A stretch of DNA of 64,000 nt from Pseudomonas sp. RIT-PI-r (GTDB lineage: Bacteria > Pseudomonadota > Gammaproteobacteria > Pseudomonadales > Pseudomonadaceae): NCBI RefSeq assembly GCF_001297015.1, contig NZ_LIGE01000043.1:55083-119082 (forward strand). The letters are read 5' to 3'. The stretch's first letter is position 1, and each line of letters starts with the position of its first letter. Shown here piece after piece: positions 36,047 through 44,153 of the stretch. Below the pieces are notes generated by a model. The model was not told where the DNA came from and made no database searches. It saw only the letters and a program-made list of their open reading frames with translations. The position numbers were made by a program, and so were the translations under genes.

Positions 36047-38677
36047 TTACTCAGCTTTGGCCTTCGTACGCTTGTCTTCAACCGTCCACTTGCCGCCGTC
36101 GTAATAAGCCTTCCAACCGGTAGGTTTGCCATCGACTTCGGTCTGCACGTATTGCTCCTTGGTCTTGCGGCTGTAGCGGATGACCGCAGGCAGACCATCA
36201 GGATCCTTCTGCGGTGCTTCGCACAGGAAGTGATACTTCGGATCAATCTCGTCCTTGTGCGGCAGAATCTCGATCACCAACGGAGCACGTGTCTCGCGGT
36301 TTTTCGGGAACTGACTGGCCGCGAGGAACAAACCAGATGCTCCGTCGCGCAGGATGTAGGTGTCGTTGACCTTTTCGCATTTCAGCTCGGGCATCTTCAC
36401 CGGATCCATCTTCGGCGGCGCTGCGTCACCACTCTTCAGCAGCTTGCGAGTGTTCTTGCAGGTCGGATTGGTGCAACCGAAAAACTTGCCGAAACGACCG
36501 GTCTTGAGTTGCATCTCACTGCCGCACTTATCGCACTCCAGACTCGGACCTTCATAGCCCTTGATGCGATAGCTGCCCTCTTCGATTTCGTAGCCCGCGC
36601 AATCCGGGTTGTTACCGCAGATGTGCAGCTTGCGCTTCTCGTCGAGCAGGTAAGCGTCCATCGCCGTGCTACAGATCGGGCAACGATGCTTGCCACGCAG
36701 TACCAAAGATTCCGATTCACCTTCGTCGTCCGCAGCGATTTCATCGCCCGGCACCAGGTTGACGGTGGCCTTGCAGCGCTCTTTCGGTGGCAGGCTGTAA
36801 CCCGAGCAACCAAGGAACACGCCGGTCGATGCGGTACGAATCTGCATCGGACGACCACAGGTGGTGCACGGAATGTCAGTCATCACCGGCTGGTTGGCAC
36901 GCATGCCGTTGTCCGGATTCTCCGCAACTTCGAGTTTCTTTTTGAAGTCGCCGTAGAACTCGTCCAGCACGCTTTTCCAGTCGCGCTCGCCCTGCGCCAC
37001 ATCATCGAGATTCTCTTCCATGCCGGCGGTGAAGCCGTAGTCCATCAGGTTCGAGAAGCTTTCAGAGAGACGCTCGGTAACGATATCGCCCATCTTTTCC
37101 GAATAGAAACGACGGTTATGCAGGGTCACGTAACCGCGATCCTGAATGGTCGAAATGATCGCTGCATAAGTCGAAGGACGACCAATACCGCGTTTTTCCA
37201 TTTCTTTCACCAGGCTGGCTTCCGAGTAACGGGCCGGCGGTTTGGTGAAGTGCTGGGACGGATCGAGCTTGATCAGCTTCATCACGTCGCCCTGCGCCAT
37301 ATCAGGCAGAACGTCGTCATCGCCCGGCTTGGCAATCTGCGGCATGACGCGGGTGTAACCGTCGAACTTGAGGATACGGCCTTTGGCACGCAGCTCGAAA
37401 TCGCCAGCACCGACGCTGACAGTGGTGGACAGGTATTGCGCCGGCAGCATCTGGCAAGCGAGGAACTGGCGCCAGATCAGCTCGTAGAGCCGTTCAGCGT
37501 CACGCTCCATGCCCGCCAGCTTACTTGGAATAGTGTTGGCGTCAGAAGGACGAATCGCTTCGTGAGCCTCTTGTGCGCCTTCCTTGCTGCTGTAGACGTT
37601 CGGCGTTTCCGGCAGGTACTTCTTGCCGAACTCGTCTTCGATATAGGCACGCGCCATCGTCACGGCATCGGCCGAGAGGTTGGTCGAGTCGGTACGCATA
37701 TAGGTGATGTAGCCGGCTTCGTACAGACGCTGGGCCATCATCATGGTTTTCTTCACACCGAAGCCCAGGCGGTTACTTGCAGCCTGTTGCAGAGTCGAGG
37801 TGATGAACGGAGCCGAAGGCTTGCTGCTGGTCGGCTTGTCTTCGCGTTTGACGATGCTGTAGCTGGAAGCCTTGAGCTTCTCCAGCGCGGCCGTGGCCTG
37901 GGCTTCGTTGAGCGGCTTGAAGGCTTCGCCTTTTTCGCGAGCCACTTCGAAACGCACGGTCGAGCCTTTGGCGGTGCCGAGATCGGCATGCACTTCCCAG
38001 TACTCTTCCGGGTTGAACGCACGAATTTCGCGCTCACGCTCAACGACCAGCTTTACGGCTACCGATTGCACGCGACCGGCGGACAGGCCACGGGCAATCT
38101 TCGCCCAAAGCAGCGGCGAGACCATGTAACCGACAACGCGGTCAAGGAAACGACGTGCCTGTTGAGCGTTGACACGATCAATGTCCAGCTCGCCCGGCTT
38201 GGAGAACGCTTCCTGAATCGCCTTCTTGGTGATCTCGTTGAACACCACGCGCTTGTAACGGCTGTCGTCACCACCGATGGCTTCGCGCAGGTGCCAGGCA
38301 ATGGCTTCCCCCTCGCGATCCAAGTCGGTTGCGAGATAGATGGTGTCAGCATCTTTGGCGAGCCGGCGCAGCTCTTCGATGACCTTCTCTTTGCCCGGGA
38401 GGATCTCGTACTTGGCTTTCCAGCCATGATCGGGATCGACACCCATACGCGAGACCAGTTGCTTGCGCGCTTTCTCTTTCGGCGAGAGCACCGGACCTTC
38501 GCCCGCAGCAGCCTTGCCGCGCTTGGCGGCTGGCTCTTTGCTGGCGCTAGCCGAACCGCTGGTGGGCAGGTCTCGGATATGGCCGATACTCGACTTCACC
38601 ACGTATTGGTTACCCAGATACTTGTTGATGGTCTTGGCCTTAGCCGGGGATTCCACAATGACCAGCGATTTGCCCAT
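36047..38677 (-). CDS. topA: DNA topoisomerase I
   Basis: 876-aa type IA topoisomerase that relaxes negative supercoils. TOPRIM domain at the N-terminus (SLVIVESPAKAKTINKYLG, ATDLDREGEAIAWHL) with an inserted lysine/alanine linker (ASKEPAAKRGKAAAGEG). The active-site tyrosine lies in GYITYMRTDSTNLS (about residue 326). C-terminal Cys4 zinc ribbons follow (CTTCGRP...C, CPICS...C, CDKCGS...C), then a basic tail. Its own terminator lies directly downstream. Confidence 0.98.
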   Translation of the reverse strand: MGKSLVIVESPAKAKTINKYLGNQYVVKSSIGHIRDLPTSGSASASKEPAAKRGKAAAGEGPVLSPKEKARKQLVSRMGVDPDHGWKAKYEILPGKEKVIEELRRLAKDADTIYLATDLDREGEAIAWHLREAIGGDDSRYKRVVFNEITKKAIQEAFSKPGELDIDRVNAQQARRFLDRVVGYMVSPLLWAKIARGLSAGRVQSVAVKLVVEREREIRAFNPEEYWEVHADLGTAKGSTVRFEVAREKGEAFKPLNEAQATAALEKLKASSYSIVKREDKPTSSKPSAPFITSTLQQAASNRLGFGVKKTMMMAQRLYEAGYITYMRTDSTNLSADAVTMARAYIEDEFGKKYLPETPNVYSSKEGAQEAHEAIRPSDANTIPSKLAGMERDAERLYELIWRQFLACQMLPAQYLSTTVSVGAGDFELRAKGRILKFDGYTRVMPQIAKPGDDDVLPDMAQGDVMKLIKLDPSQHFTKPPARYSEASLVKEMEKRGIGRPSTYAAIISTIQDRGYVTLHNRRFYSEKMGDIVTERLSESFSNLMDYGFTAGMEENLDDVAQGERDWKSVLDEFYGDFKKKLEVAENPDNGMRANQPVMTDIPCTTCGRPMQIRTASTGVFLGCSGYSLPPKERCKATVNLVPGDEIAADDEGESESLVLRGKHRCPICSTAMDAYLLDEKRKLHICGNNPDCAGYEIEEGSYRIKGYEGPSLECDKCGSEMQLKTGRFGKFFGCTNPTCKNTRKLLKSGDAAPPKMDPVKMPELKCEKVNDTYILRDGASGLFLAASQFPKNRETRAPLVIEILPHKDEIDPKYHFLCEAPQKDPDGLPAVIRYSRKTKEQYVQTEVDGKPTGWKAYYDGGKWTVEDKRTKAKAE

Positions 38678-38791
38678 GGATCAGAAAATTCCTGAATTCT
38701 AGAAGTGAAAGGCGGTTGGCGCCTGACGCGGCACCGCTATATATAGTTGATACAAGGTGAGGTCAAGCACAGGGTTCTGTGCGCACTCGCC

Positions 38792-39028
38792 TTATGCCTT
38801 GGAAAAAAGGCTTGGCTCGGCTTGCACCAAAGCAAAGCGTGGCACCTGCTCGCCGTCAACCTCGACTGACTCGAGGAACATGCTCAGAGGGCGCACCCAA
38901 AAGCCGTATTCCCCATACAGGGCTTGGTAAAACACCACTTCTTCTTCGGTCTCTGAATGCCGCGCCACACTGAATACGCGGTACTGCGGACCTTTGTAAT
39001 GTTGGTAGAGCCCAGGTTGTATCGGCAT
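38792..39028 (-). CDS. DUF1653 family protein
   Basis: 78 aa from MPIQPGLYQHYKGPQYRV (a TTG six codons upstream is an alternative). The DUF1653 core is intact: GLYQHYKGPQYRVF, ARHSETEEEVVFYQALYG and FWVRPLSMFLE. It is a small beta-rich fold of unknown biochemical function. Located between topA and fadA on the same strand as both, as in other pseudomonads. Confidence 0.85.
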   Translation of the reverse strand: MPIQPGLYQHYKGPQYRVFSVARHSETEEEVVFYQALYGEYGFWVRPLSMFLESVEVDGEQVPRFALVQAEPSLFSKA

Positions 39029-39089
39029 GTGTTGGCGCTCACTCAAATTTTTTCAAAATAAAAACAAAATAAATCCACAAAAACAAAAA

Positions 39090-39108
39090 CCGGGGCACTT
39101 GGCCCCGG
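39090..39108 (-). terminator. Terminator of the fadBA operon
   Basis: Stem CCGGGGC / GCCCCGG with a short loop; on the minus strand it is followed by TTTTTGTTTTTG. It lies about 20 bp after the fadA stop. Confidence 0.85.
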
Positions 39109-39126
39109 CTTCCATCAACGAGACGC

Positions 39127-40302
39127 TTAGACGCGTTCGAAGACGGTGGAGATGCCTTGGCCAAGACCAATGCACATAGTGGCCACCCCGAAGGTGCCGC
39201 TATTCTGCTTCATCACGTTCAGCAAGGTGCCGGAAATACGGGCACCGGAGCAACCGAACGGGTGACCCAGGGCGATCGCGCCGCCGTGCAGGTTAACCTT
39301 CTCGTTCATCTTGTCGAGCACTTTCAGATCTTTCAGCACTGGCAGGGCCTGTGCGGCGAAAGCTTCGTTGAGCTCGAAGAAGTCGATATCGTTGATGCCA
39401 AGACCCGCGCGTTTCAGCGCTTTTTGTGTCGCCGGAACTGGACCATAGCCCATGATTGCCGGATCCACACCCGCCACTGCCATCGAACGGATAACCGCCA
39501 TTGGCTGGATACCCAGATCCTGTGCACGTTGCGCCGACATCACGATCATGCACGAAGCACCATCGGTGATCTGCGACGAAGTACCGGCAGTCACGGTGCC
39601 GCCCTTTGGATTGAAGGCAGGCTTGAGGGCCGCCAGACTTTCCAGGGTGGTTTCCGGACGAATGGTTTCGTCGTAGTCGAACAGTTTCAGGAAACCGTTC
39701 TCGTCGTAGCCCTGCATCGGGATGATTTCGTCTTTGAACTTGCCTTCCACAGTAGCCTTGTGGGCCAACTGGTGGGAACGCACGCCGAAAGCATCTTGCT
39801 GCTCGCGAGTGATGCCGTGCATTTTGCCGAGCATTTCAGCGGTCAGGCCCATCATGCCCGAGGCTTTTGCCGCGTACAGCGACATGTGCGGGTTCGGATC
39901 GACACCGTGCATCATGCTCACGTGACCCATATGCTCGACGCCGCCAACCACGAACACGTCACCGTTGCCGGTCATGATCGCTTGCGCAGCAGTGTGCAAA
40001 GCACTCATCGACGAGCCACACAGACGGCTGACGGTCTGACCGGCCGAGGTGTGCGGGATCTGGGTCATCAGCGACGCCATGCGCGCGATGTTCCAGCCCT
40101 GCTCCAGGGTCTGGTTGACGCAGCCCCAGATCACGTCCTCGACTTCAGCAGGATCGACCTTGGCGTTGCGCTCCAGCAATTTGCTGATCAGGTGCGCCGA
40201 CATGTCTTCGGCGCGGGTGTTGCGGTGCATGCCGCCCTTGGAGCGGCCCATCGGAGTACGACCGAAGTCGACAATCACGACGTCTCTTGGATTCAAGCTC
40301 AT
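39127..40302 (-). CDS. fadA: 3-ketoacyl-CoA thiolase FadA
   Basis: 391-aa beta subunit of the aerobic fatty-acid oxidation complex, cleaving 3-ketoacyl-CoA to acetyl-CoA and a shortened acyl-CoA. The nucleophilic cysteine is in SRLCGSSMSALH (about 91), and GHPFGCSGAR provides the C-terminal His and Cys. It lies 32 nt downstream of fadB in the classic fadBA order. Confidence 0.97.
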   Translation of the reverse strand: MSLNPRDVVIVDFGRTPMGRSKGGMHRNTRAEDMSAHLISKLLERNAKVDPAEVEDVIWGCVNQTLEQGWNIARMASLMTQIPHTSAGQTVSRLCGSSMSALHTAAQAIMTGNGDVFVVGGVEHMGHVSMMHGVDPNPHMSLYAAKASGMMGLTAEMLGKMHGITREQQDAFGVRSHQLAHKATVEGKFKDEIIPMQGYDENGFLKLFDYDETIRPETTLESLAALKPAFNPKGGTVTAGTSSQITDGASCMIVMSAQRAQDLGIQPMAVIRSMAVAGVDPAIMGYGPVPATQKALKRAGLGINDIDFFELNEAFAAQALPVLKDLKVLDKMNEKVNLHGGAIALGHPFGCSGARISGTLLNVMKQNSGTFGVATMCIGLGQGISTVFERV

Positions 40303-40334
40303 AAAATTTCACTCTCGCTCAAAAGTTGGGACGC

Positions 40335-42482
40335 TTAACCGAAGAACCGTTGGCCGGTTTTGGCCATTTCACGCAGTTTCGCGGTCGGGTGGTACAGCGC
40401 GCCCAAATCAGCGTACTGGTCAGCCAGGGCAACGAACTCGGCAACACCGATCGAGTCGATGTAGCGCAGCGCACCGCCACGGAATGGAGGGAAACCGATA
40501 CCGTAGACCAGACCCATGTCGGCTTCGGCGGCAGTTTCAACAATGCCGTCTTCCAGGCAACGCACGGTTTCCAGGCACAGCGGGATCATCATCCAGTTGA
40601 TGATGTCTTCGTCAGTGACTTCGCGCTGCTCGTAAACGATCGGCTTGAGCACTTCCAGTACCGACGGATCGGCAACTTTCTTCTGCTTGCCTTTCTTGTC
40701 GGCCTCGTAGGCGTAGAAGCCCTTGCCGTTCTTCTGACCCAGGCGCTTGGCTTCGTACAGCACGTCGATGGCCGAACGACGGTCATCCTTCATGCGATCC
40801 GGGAAGCCTTCAGCCATTACGTCACGACCATGGTGACCGGTGTCGATACCGACCACGTCCATCAGGTATGCCGGGCCCATCGGCCAGCCGAATTTTTCCA
40901 TGACCTTGTCGATACGGACGAAGTCGACACCGGCGCTGACCAGCTTGGCGAAACCGCCGAAGTACGGGAACAGGACGCGGTTGACCAGGAAGCCCGGGCA
41001 GTCGTTGACGACGATCGGGTTCTTGCCCATTTTCTTGGCGTAGGCCACGGTGGTGGCAACCGCCAGCTCACTCGACTTCTCGCCACGGATCACTTCAACC
41101 AGCGGCATCATGTGCACCGGGTTGAAGAAGTGCATACCGACGAAGTTTTCCGGACGCTTGAGGGCCTTGGCCAGCAAACTGATAGAAATTGTCGAGGTGT
41201 TGGACGCGAGGATGGTGTCCTCTTTGACCTGACCTTCGACTTCAGCCAGTACGGCTTGCTTGACCTTCGGGTTCTCGACCACAGCTTCGACCACCAGATC
41301 GACGTGACCGAAGTCGCCGTAGGACAGGGTCGGACGAATGGCGTTGAGCACTTCAGCCATTTTCGCCGCGGTCATGCGGCCTTTATCAACGCGGCCAACC
41401 AGCAGTTTGGCGGCTTCGGCCAGCCCCTGCTCGATACCGTGCTCGTTGATGTCCTTCATCAGGATCGGCGTGCCTTTGGAGGCCGACTGATAAGCGATAC
41501 CGCCACCCATGATGCCGGCGCCGAGTACAGCGGCCTGCTTCACGTCTTTGGCGATTTCGTCATAAGCCTTGGCCTTTTTCTTCAGCTCCTGATCGTTCAG
41601 GAACAGACCGATCAAGCTCTGCGCGGCAGAGGTCTTGGCCAGTTTGACGAAACCGGCGGCTTCGACTTCCAGCGCCTTGTCACGACCGAAGTTCGCGGCT
41701 TTCTGGATGGTCTTGATCGCTTCAACCGGTGCCGGGTAGTTCGGGCCAGCTTGCCCTGCCACGAAACCTTTGGCGGTTTCGAAAGCCATCATTTGTTCAA
41801 TGGCGTTCAGCTTGAGTTTTTCAAGTTTTGGCTGACGCTTGGCCTTGAAGTCAAACTCGCCGGAGATGGCGCGCTTGATCAGTTCGAGGGCAGCTTCCTG
41901 CAGTTTCTCTGGAGCAACCACGGCGTCGACGGCGCTGACTTTCAGAGCGTCTTCAGGGCGGTTTTCCTTGCCGGCGGCAATCCATTCGATGGCGTTGTCG
42001 ACACCGATCAGACGCGGCAGGCGCACCGTACCGCCGAAGCCTGGGTAGATGCCCAGTTTGACTTCCGGCAGACCGATCTTGGCTTTGGTCGACATGACGC
42101 GATAGTCAGCCGCCAGGCACATTTCCAGACCGCCGCCCAAAGCGATGCCATTGATGGCCGCTACAGTCGGAACATTGAGGTCTTCGAAATCGCTGAAGAT
42201 CTTGTTGGCTTCGAGATTGCCAGCAACCAGCTCGGCATCCGGCAGCTTGAAGTTCTCGACAAATTCGGTGATGTCGGCGCCGACGATGAACACGTCCTTG
42301 CCACTGCTGACGATCACGCCCTTGATCGAAGCATCTGCCTTGATGGTGTCTACGGCCTGACGCAGTTCGTTCAGGGTTAGACGGTTGAACTTGTTGACGG
42401 ACTCACCCTTGAGGTCGAATTTCAATTCGACGATGCCACTTTCAAGAGCTTTAACCGTGATGGCTTTACCTTCGTAAATCAT
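40335..42482 (-). CDS. fadB: Fatty-acid oxidation complex alpha subunit FadB
   Basis: 715 aa from MIYEGKAITVKALESG, with GGAGATC before the ATG; equal in length to the known Pseudomonas protein. N-terminal enoyl-CoA hydratase/isomerase domain (NGIALGGGLEMCLAADYR oxyanion region) and C-terminal 3-hydroxyacyl-CoA dehydrogenase (VLGAGIMGGGIAYQSA NAD site; MHFFNPVHMMPLVEVI). It forms the alpha2-beta2 complex with FadA. The operon is a known PsrA target, and psrA lies 9 kb away, but I see no well-spaced PsrA operator here. Confidence 0.97.
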   Translation of the reverse strand: MIYEGKAITVKALESGIVELKFDLKGESVNKFNRLTLNELRQAVDTIKADASIKGVIVSSGKDVFIVGADITEFVENFKLPDAELVAGNLEANKIFSDFEDLNVPTVAAINGIALGGGLEMCLAADYRVMSTKAKIGLPEVKLGIYPGFGGTVRLPRLIGVDNAIEWIAAGKENRPEDALKVSAVDAVVAPEKLQEAALELIKRAISGEFDFKAKRQPKLEKLKLNAIEQMMAFETAKGFVAGQAGPNYPAPVEAIKTIQKAANFGRDKALEVEAAGFVKLAKTSAAQSLIGLFLNDQELKKKAKAYDEIAKDVKQAAVLGAGIMGGGIAYQSASKGTPILMKDINEHGIEQGLAEAAKLLVGRVDKGRMTAAKMAEVLNAIRPTLSYGDFGHVDLVVEAVVENPKVKQAVLAEVEGQVKEDTILASNTSTISISLLAKALKRPENFVGMHFFNPVHMMPLVEVIRGEKSSELAVATTVAYAKKMGKNPIVVNDCPGFLVNRVLFPYFGGFAKLVSAGVDFVRIDKVMEKFGWPMGPAYLMDVVGIDTGHHGRDVMAEGFPDRMKDDRRSAIDVLYEAKRLGQKNGKGFYAYEADKKGKQKKVADPSVLEVLKPIVYEQREVTDEDIINWMMIPLCLETVRCLEDGIVETAAEADMGLVYGIGFPPFRGGALRYIDSIGVAEFVALADQYADLGALYHPTAKLREMAKTGQRFFG

Positions 42483-42843
42483 CAACTGATCTCCACGATA
42501 TGGAAGCTGAACAGTACACGTCGGACGCAGGCGAATGGCTCGGCAGGACGCTTTTTCGTCGATGCTAACGCCAATCCACCCGGCACACCCGCCAACGCGA
42601 TAGTCGGGATTCTGTAGGAGCAGTCTGTAAGACAAACGCTCAATTCATACGCCCGTTTGATTTGGGTACGTCACCTTCACGGAATTTCCGACAATTGTCA
42701 ATCGCCCAAAATACGGGTTGAAAAGCGACTTTGCGGTCATTTCTGTAAGACGAAGACCCGCAACACGCATCTGCATGTGAAGTCATTCATAGAATCAATA
42801 GTTAGAAAAGTCGCCCTAATTCGCCGCAGCTATTGTTTAAAGG

Positions 42844-42851
42844 GCTACGCT
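42844..42851 (+). promoter_or_regulatory. RpoS-type -10 element of candidate small RNA
   Basis: GCTACGCT fits the sigma-S consensus KCTAYRCT at all positions and lies about 7 bp before the proposed start of the small RNA. No clear -35, which is common at sigma-S promoters. Confidence 0.5.
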
Positions 42852-42857
42852 GGAGTG

Positions 42858-42948
42858 ACTAGACGGAGATGTCGCTGACCGAGTCAACGTGAAAAGAGTT
42901 TCCGGCCTGCCTGGCCAACCCCGCCCGATGAATCATGTCGGGCTTTTT
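42858..42948 (+). ncRNA. Candidate small RNA upstream of fadB
   Basis: A plus-strand unit of about 90 nt: sigma-S-like -10 upstream, an inner hairpin around GGCC-TGCCT-GGCC (42904-42916) and an intrinsic terminator GCCCGA/TCGGGC with TTTTT tail. No plus-strand gene ends here, so the terminator is otherwise unexplained. It contains no reading frame with a start and SD. The features recall the stationary-phase Pseudomonas RNA RgsA, but I cannot establish that identity. Confidence 0.45.
42923..42948 (+). terminator. Orphan terminator of the candidate small RNA
   Basis: Stem GCCCGA / TCGGGC with a 9-nt loop and a T5 tail on the plus strand; no upstream plus-strand coding gene. Confidence 0.75.
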
Positions 42949-43000
42949 ATTGCGCGTCTGCCGGACGTTTCACACCGTTGCAGTGCGAAAAGTCCGCGCG

Positions 43001-43438
43001 TCATGCCAGCGCTTTCAGAGTGGCGTCGATATCCTGCAAAACCGTGGCTTCGCCCTTCTCGCCCCAATACAGAGCGATCATCTGCTTGTCCGCCTCGACT
43101 TTGAAAACATTGCCCGGCAACTTTTCGAAATGATTGAGCAGCGTTTGATCCTCGCAGACTTCCTGCCACTGATTGACCCATACACCCGGCGATTTCTGCC
43201 AGTAAGTCCAGCAGACAGGCTGCTTGCTCCGACGTGGCCGATGATACTGCGCACAAGGATTCGGTGGCTCTTGCGCCAGCCAGTGCGGCCATTCCTGAGG
43301 CGCCAGCTGCATGGCCAGGCCGATGCGCCGCGCCTCCATACGCAGGGCGATTCGACCGCTTTGCGCGCGCGATGGACGCAACCACGCCAGCGGACTTAAA
43401 ACCACCAGCAGGATTGACACCACTAACCAGACCGTCAT
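43001..43438 (-). CDS. Hypothetical membrane-anchored protein
   Basis: 145 aa from MTVWLVVSILLVVLSPLAWLRPSRAQSG. One N-terminal membrane segment with a short cytosolic or periplasmic tail, then a Trp-rich basic part (QEWPHWLAQEPPNPCAQYHRP, CWTYWQKSPGVWVNQWQE). Single-pass inner-membrane protein by prediction. A gene like this sits beside the UspA-family gene in pseudomonads. No family recognised. The frame remains open ten codons further upstream. Confidence 0.7.
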   Translation of the reverse strand: MTVWLVVSILLVVLSPLAWLRPSRAQSGRIALRMEARRIGLAMQLAPQEWPHWLAQEPPNPCAQYHRPRRSKQPVCWTYWQKSPGVWVNQWQEVCEDQTLLNHFEKLPGNVFKVEADKQMIALYWGEKGEATVLQDIDATLKALA

Positions 43439-43541
43439 ATCTCTATTCCCAATTCTCGGTGAGCGCATTGTGTCACTTTGGAACCAATGCGCTTGAAACC
43501 AGCCATACTTAACAATATTGAAACCTCACGAGGAGCACCTC

Positions 43542-43979
43542 ATGCCCTACCACCACATCCTGGTCGCTGTAGATCTGACCGAAGAGTGCGACCCTGTGAT
43601 CCACCGCGCCCGCGAGCTTTCCGTGAGCAATGGCGCCAAGCTGTCGCTGGTGCATATTGTCGAACCGATGGCCATGGCGTTCGGCGGCGACGTGCCGATG
43701 GATCTGTCACAACTGCAACAACAGCAGTTTGATCAGGCCAAGGAGCGCCTGGAGCGTTTGAAGCTCAAGTACTCCGAACTCGAAGGCGCCAACTGCCACC
43801 TGACTTATGGCCAGCCACGCCAGGAAATCCATCATTTCGCCAAGGAACAAGCGTGCGATCTGATCGTGGTCGGCAGTCATGGTCGTCACGGCCTGGCCTT
43901 GCTGCTCGGCTCGACCGCCAACGACGTGCTGCACGGCGCGCCATGCGATGTATTGGCAGTACACCTGGTCAAACGTTGA
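43542..43979 (+). CDS. Universal stress protein, UspA family
   Basis: 145 aa; ATG at 43542 preceded by GAGGAG. Starts HHILVAVDLTEECDPVIHRA and ends with the nucleotide-binding signature VVGSHGRHGLALLLGSTANDVLHGAPCDVLAV (G-2x-G-9x-G-S/T pattern), so the ATP-binding UspA branch is likely. Single Usp domain, cytosolic. It is divergent from the small membrane protein gene and ends at a REP doublet and terminator. Confidence 0.92.
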   Translation: MPYHHILVAVDLTEECDPVIHRARELSVSNGAKLSLVHIVEPMAMAFGGDVPMDLSQLQQQQFDQAKERLERLKLKYSELEGANCHLTYGQPRQEIHHFAKEQACDLIVVGSHGRHGLALLLGSTANDVLHGAPCDVLAVHLVKR

Positions 43980-43991
43980 AACACCGTTCCA

Positions 43992-44081
43992 TGTAGGAGT
44001 GAGCCTGCTCGCGATAGCGTTCTGACAGTCGACGAATCCGTTGAATGCCAAACCGCTATCGCGAGCAGGCTCACTCCTACA
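43992..44081. repeat. REP doublet (REPIN), GTGAGCCTGCTCGCGATAG class
   Basis: Inverted pair TGTAGGAGTGAGCCTGCTCG... / ...CGAGCAGGCTCACTCCTACA, starting 13 bp after the usp stop codon, between convergent genes. Confidence 0.92.
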
Positions 44082-44102
44082 AGGGAGCTGCGTTTACATA
44101 TG

Positions 44103-44138
44103 AAAAGCCCGGCGTTCATCACTGAACGCCGGGCTTTT
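44103..44138. terminator. Bidirectional terminator between usp and uup
   Basis: 16-bp perfect stem AAAAGCCCGGCGTTCA / TGAACGCCGGGCTTTT with a TCAC loop between convergent genes. Confidence 0.93.
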
Positions 44139-44153
44139 TCACATCAGGATCAA

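Larger units (their letters stand above)
42483..43000. other. Intergenic region upstream of fadB (518 bp)
   Basis: Holds the fadB leader and promoter (minus strand) and, on the plus strand, an RpoS-like -10 followed by a terminator that delimit a candidate small RNA (42858-42948). No convincing protein gene is visible. The right side ends with the stop of a minus-strand hypothetical gene. Confidence 0.6.

Noticed and set aside
36152..38695. Long plus-strand frame opposite topA
   Set aside because: Shadow of topA; no family motifs and no SD.
42633..42659. Inverted CAAACG ... CGTTTG in the fadB leader as a PsrA operator
   Set aside because: Half-sites look right, but the spacer is about 15 bp, whereas PsrA sites need 2-4 bp.
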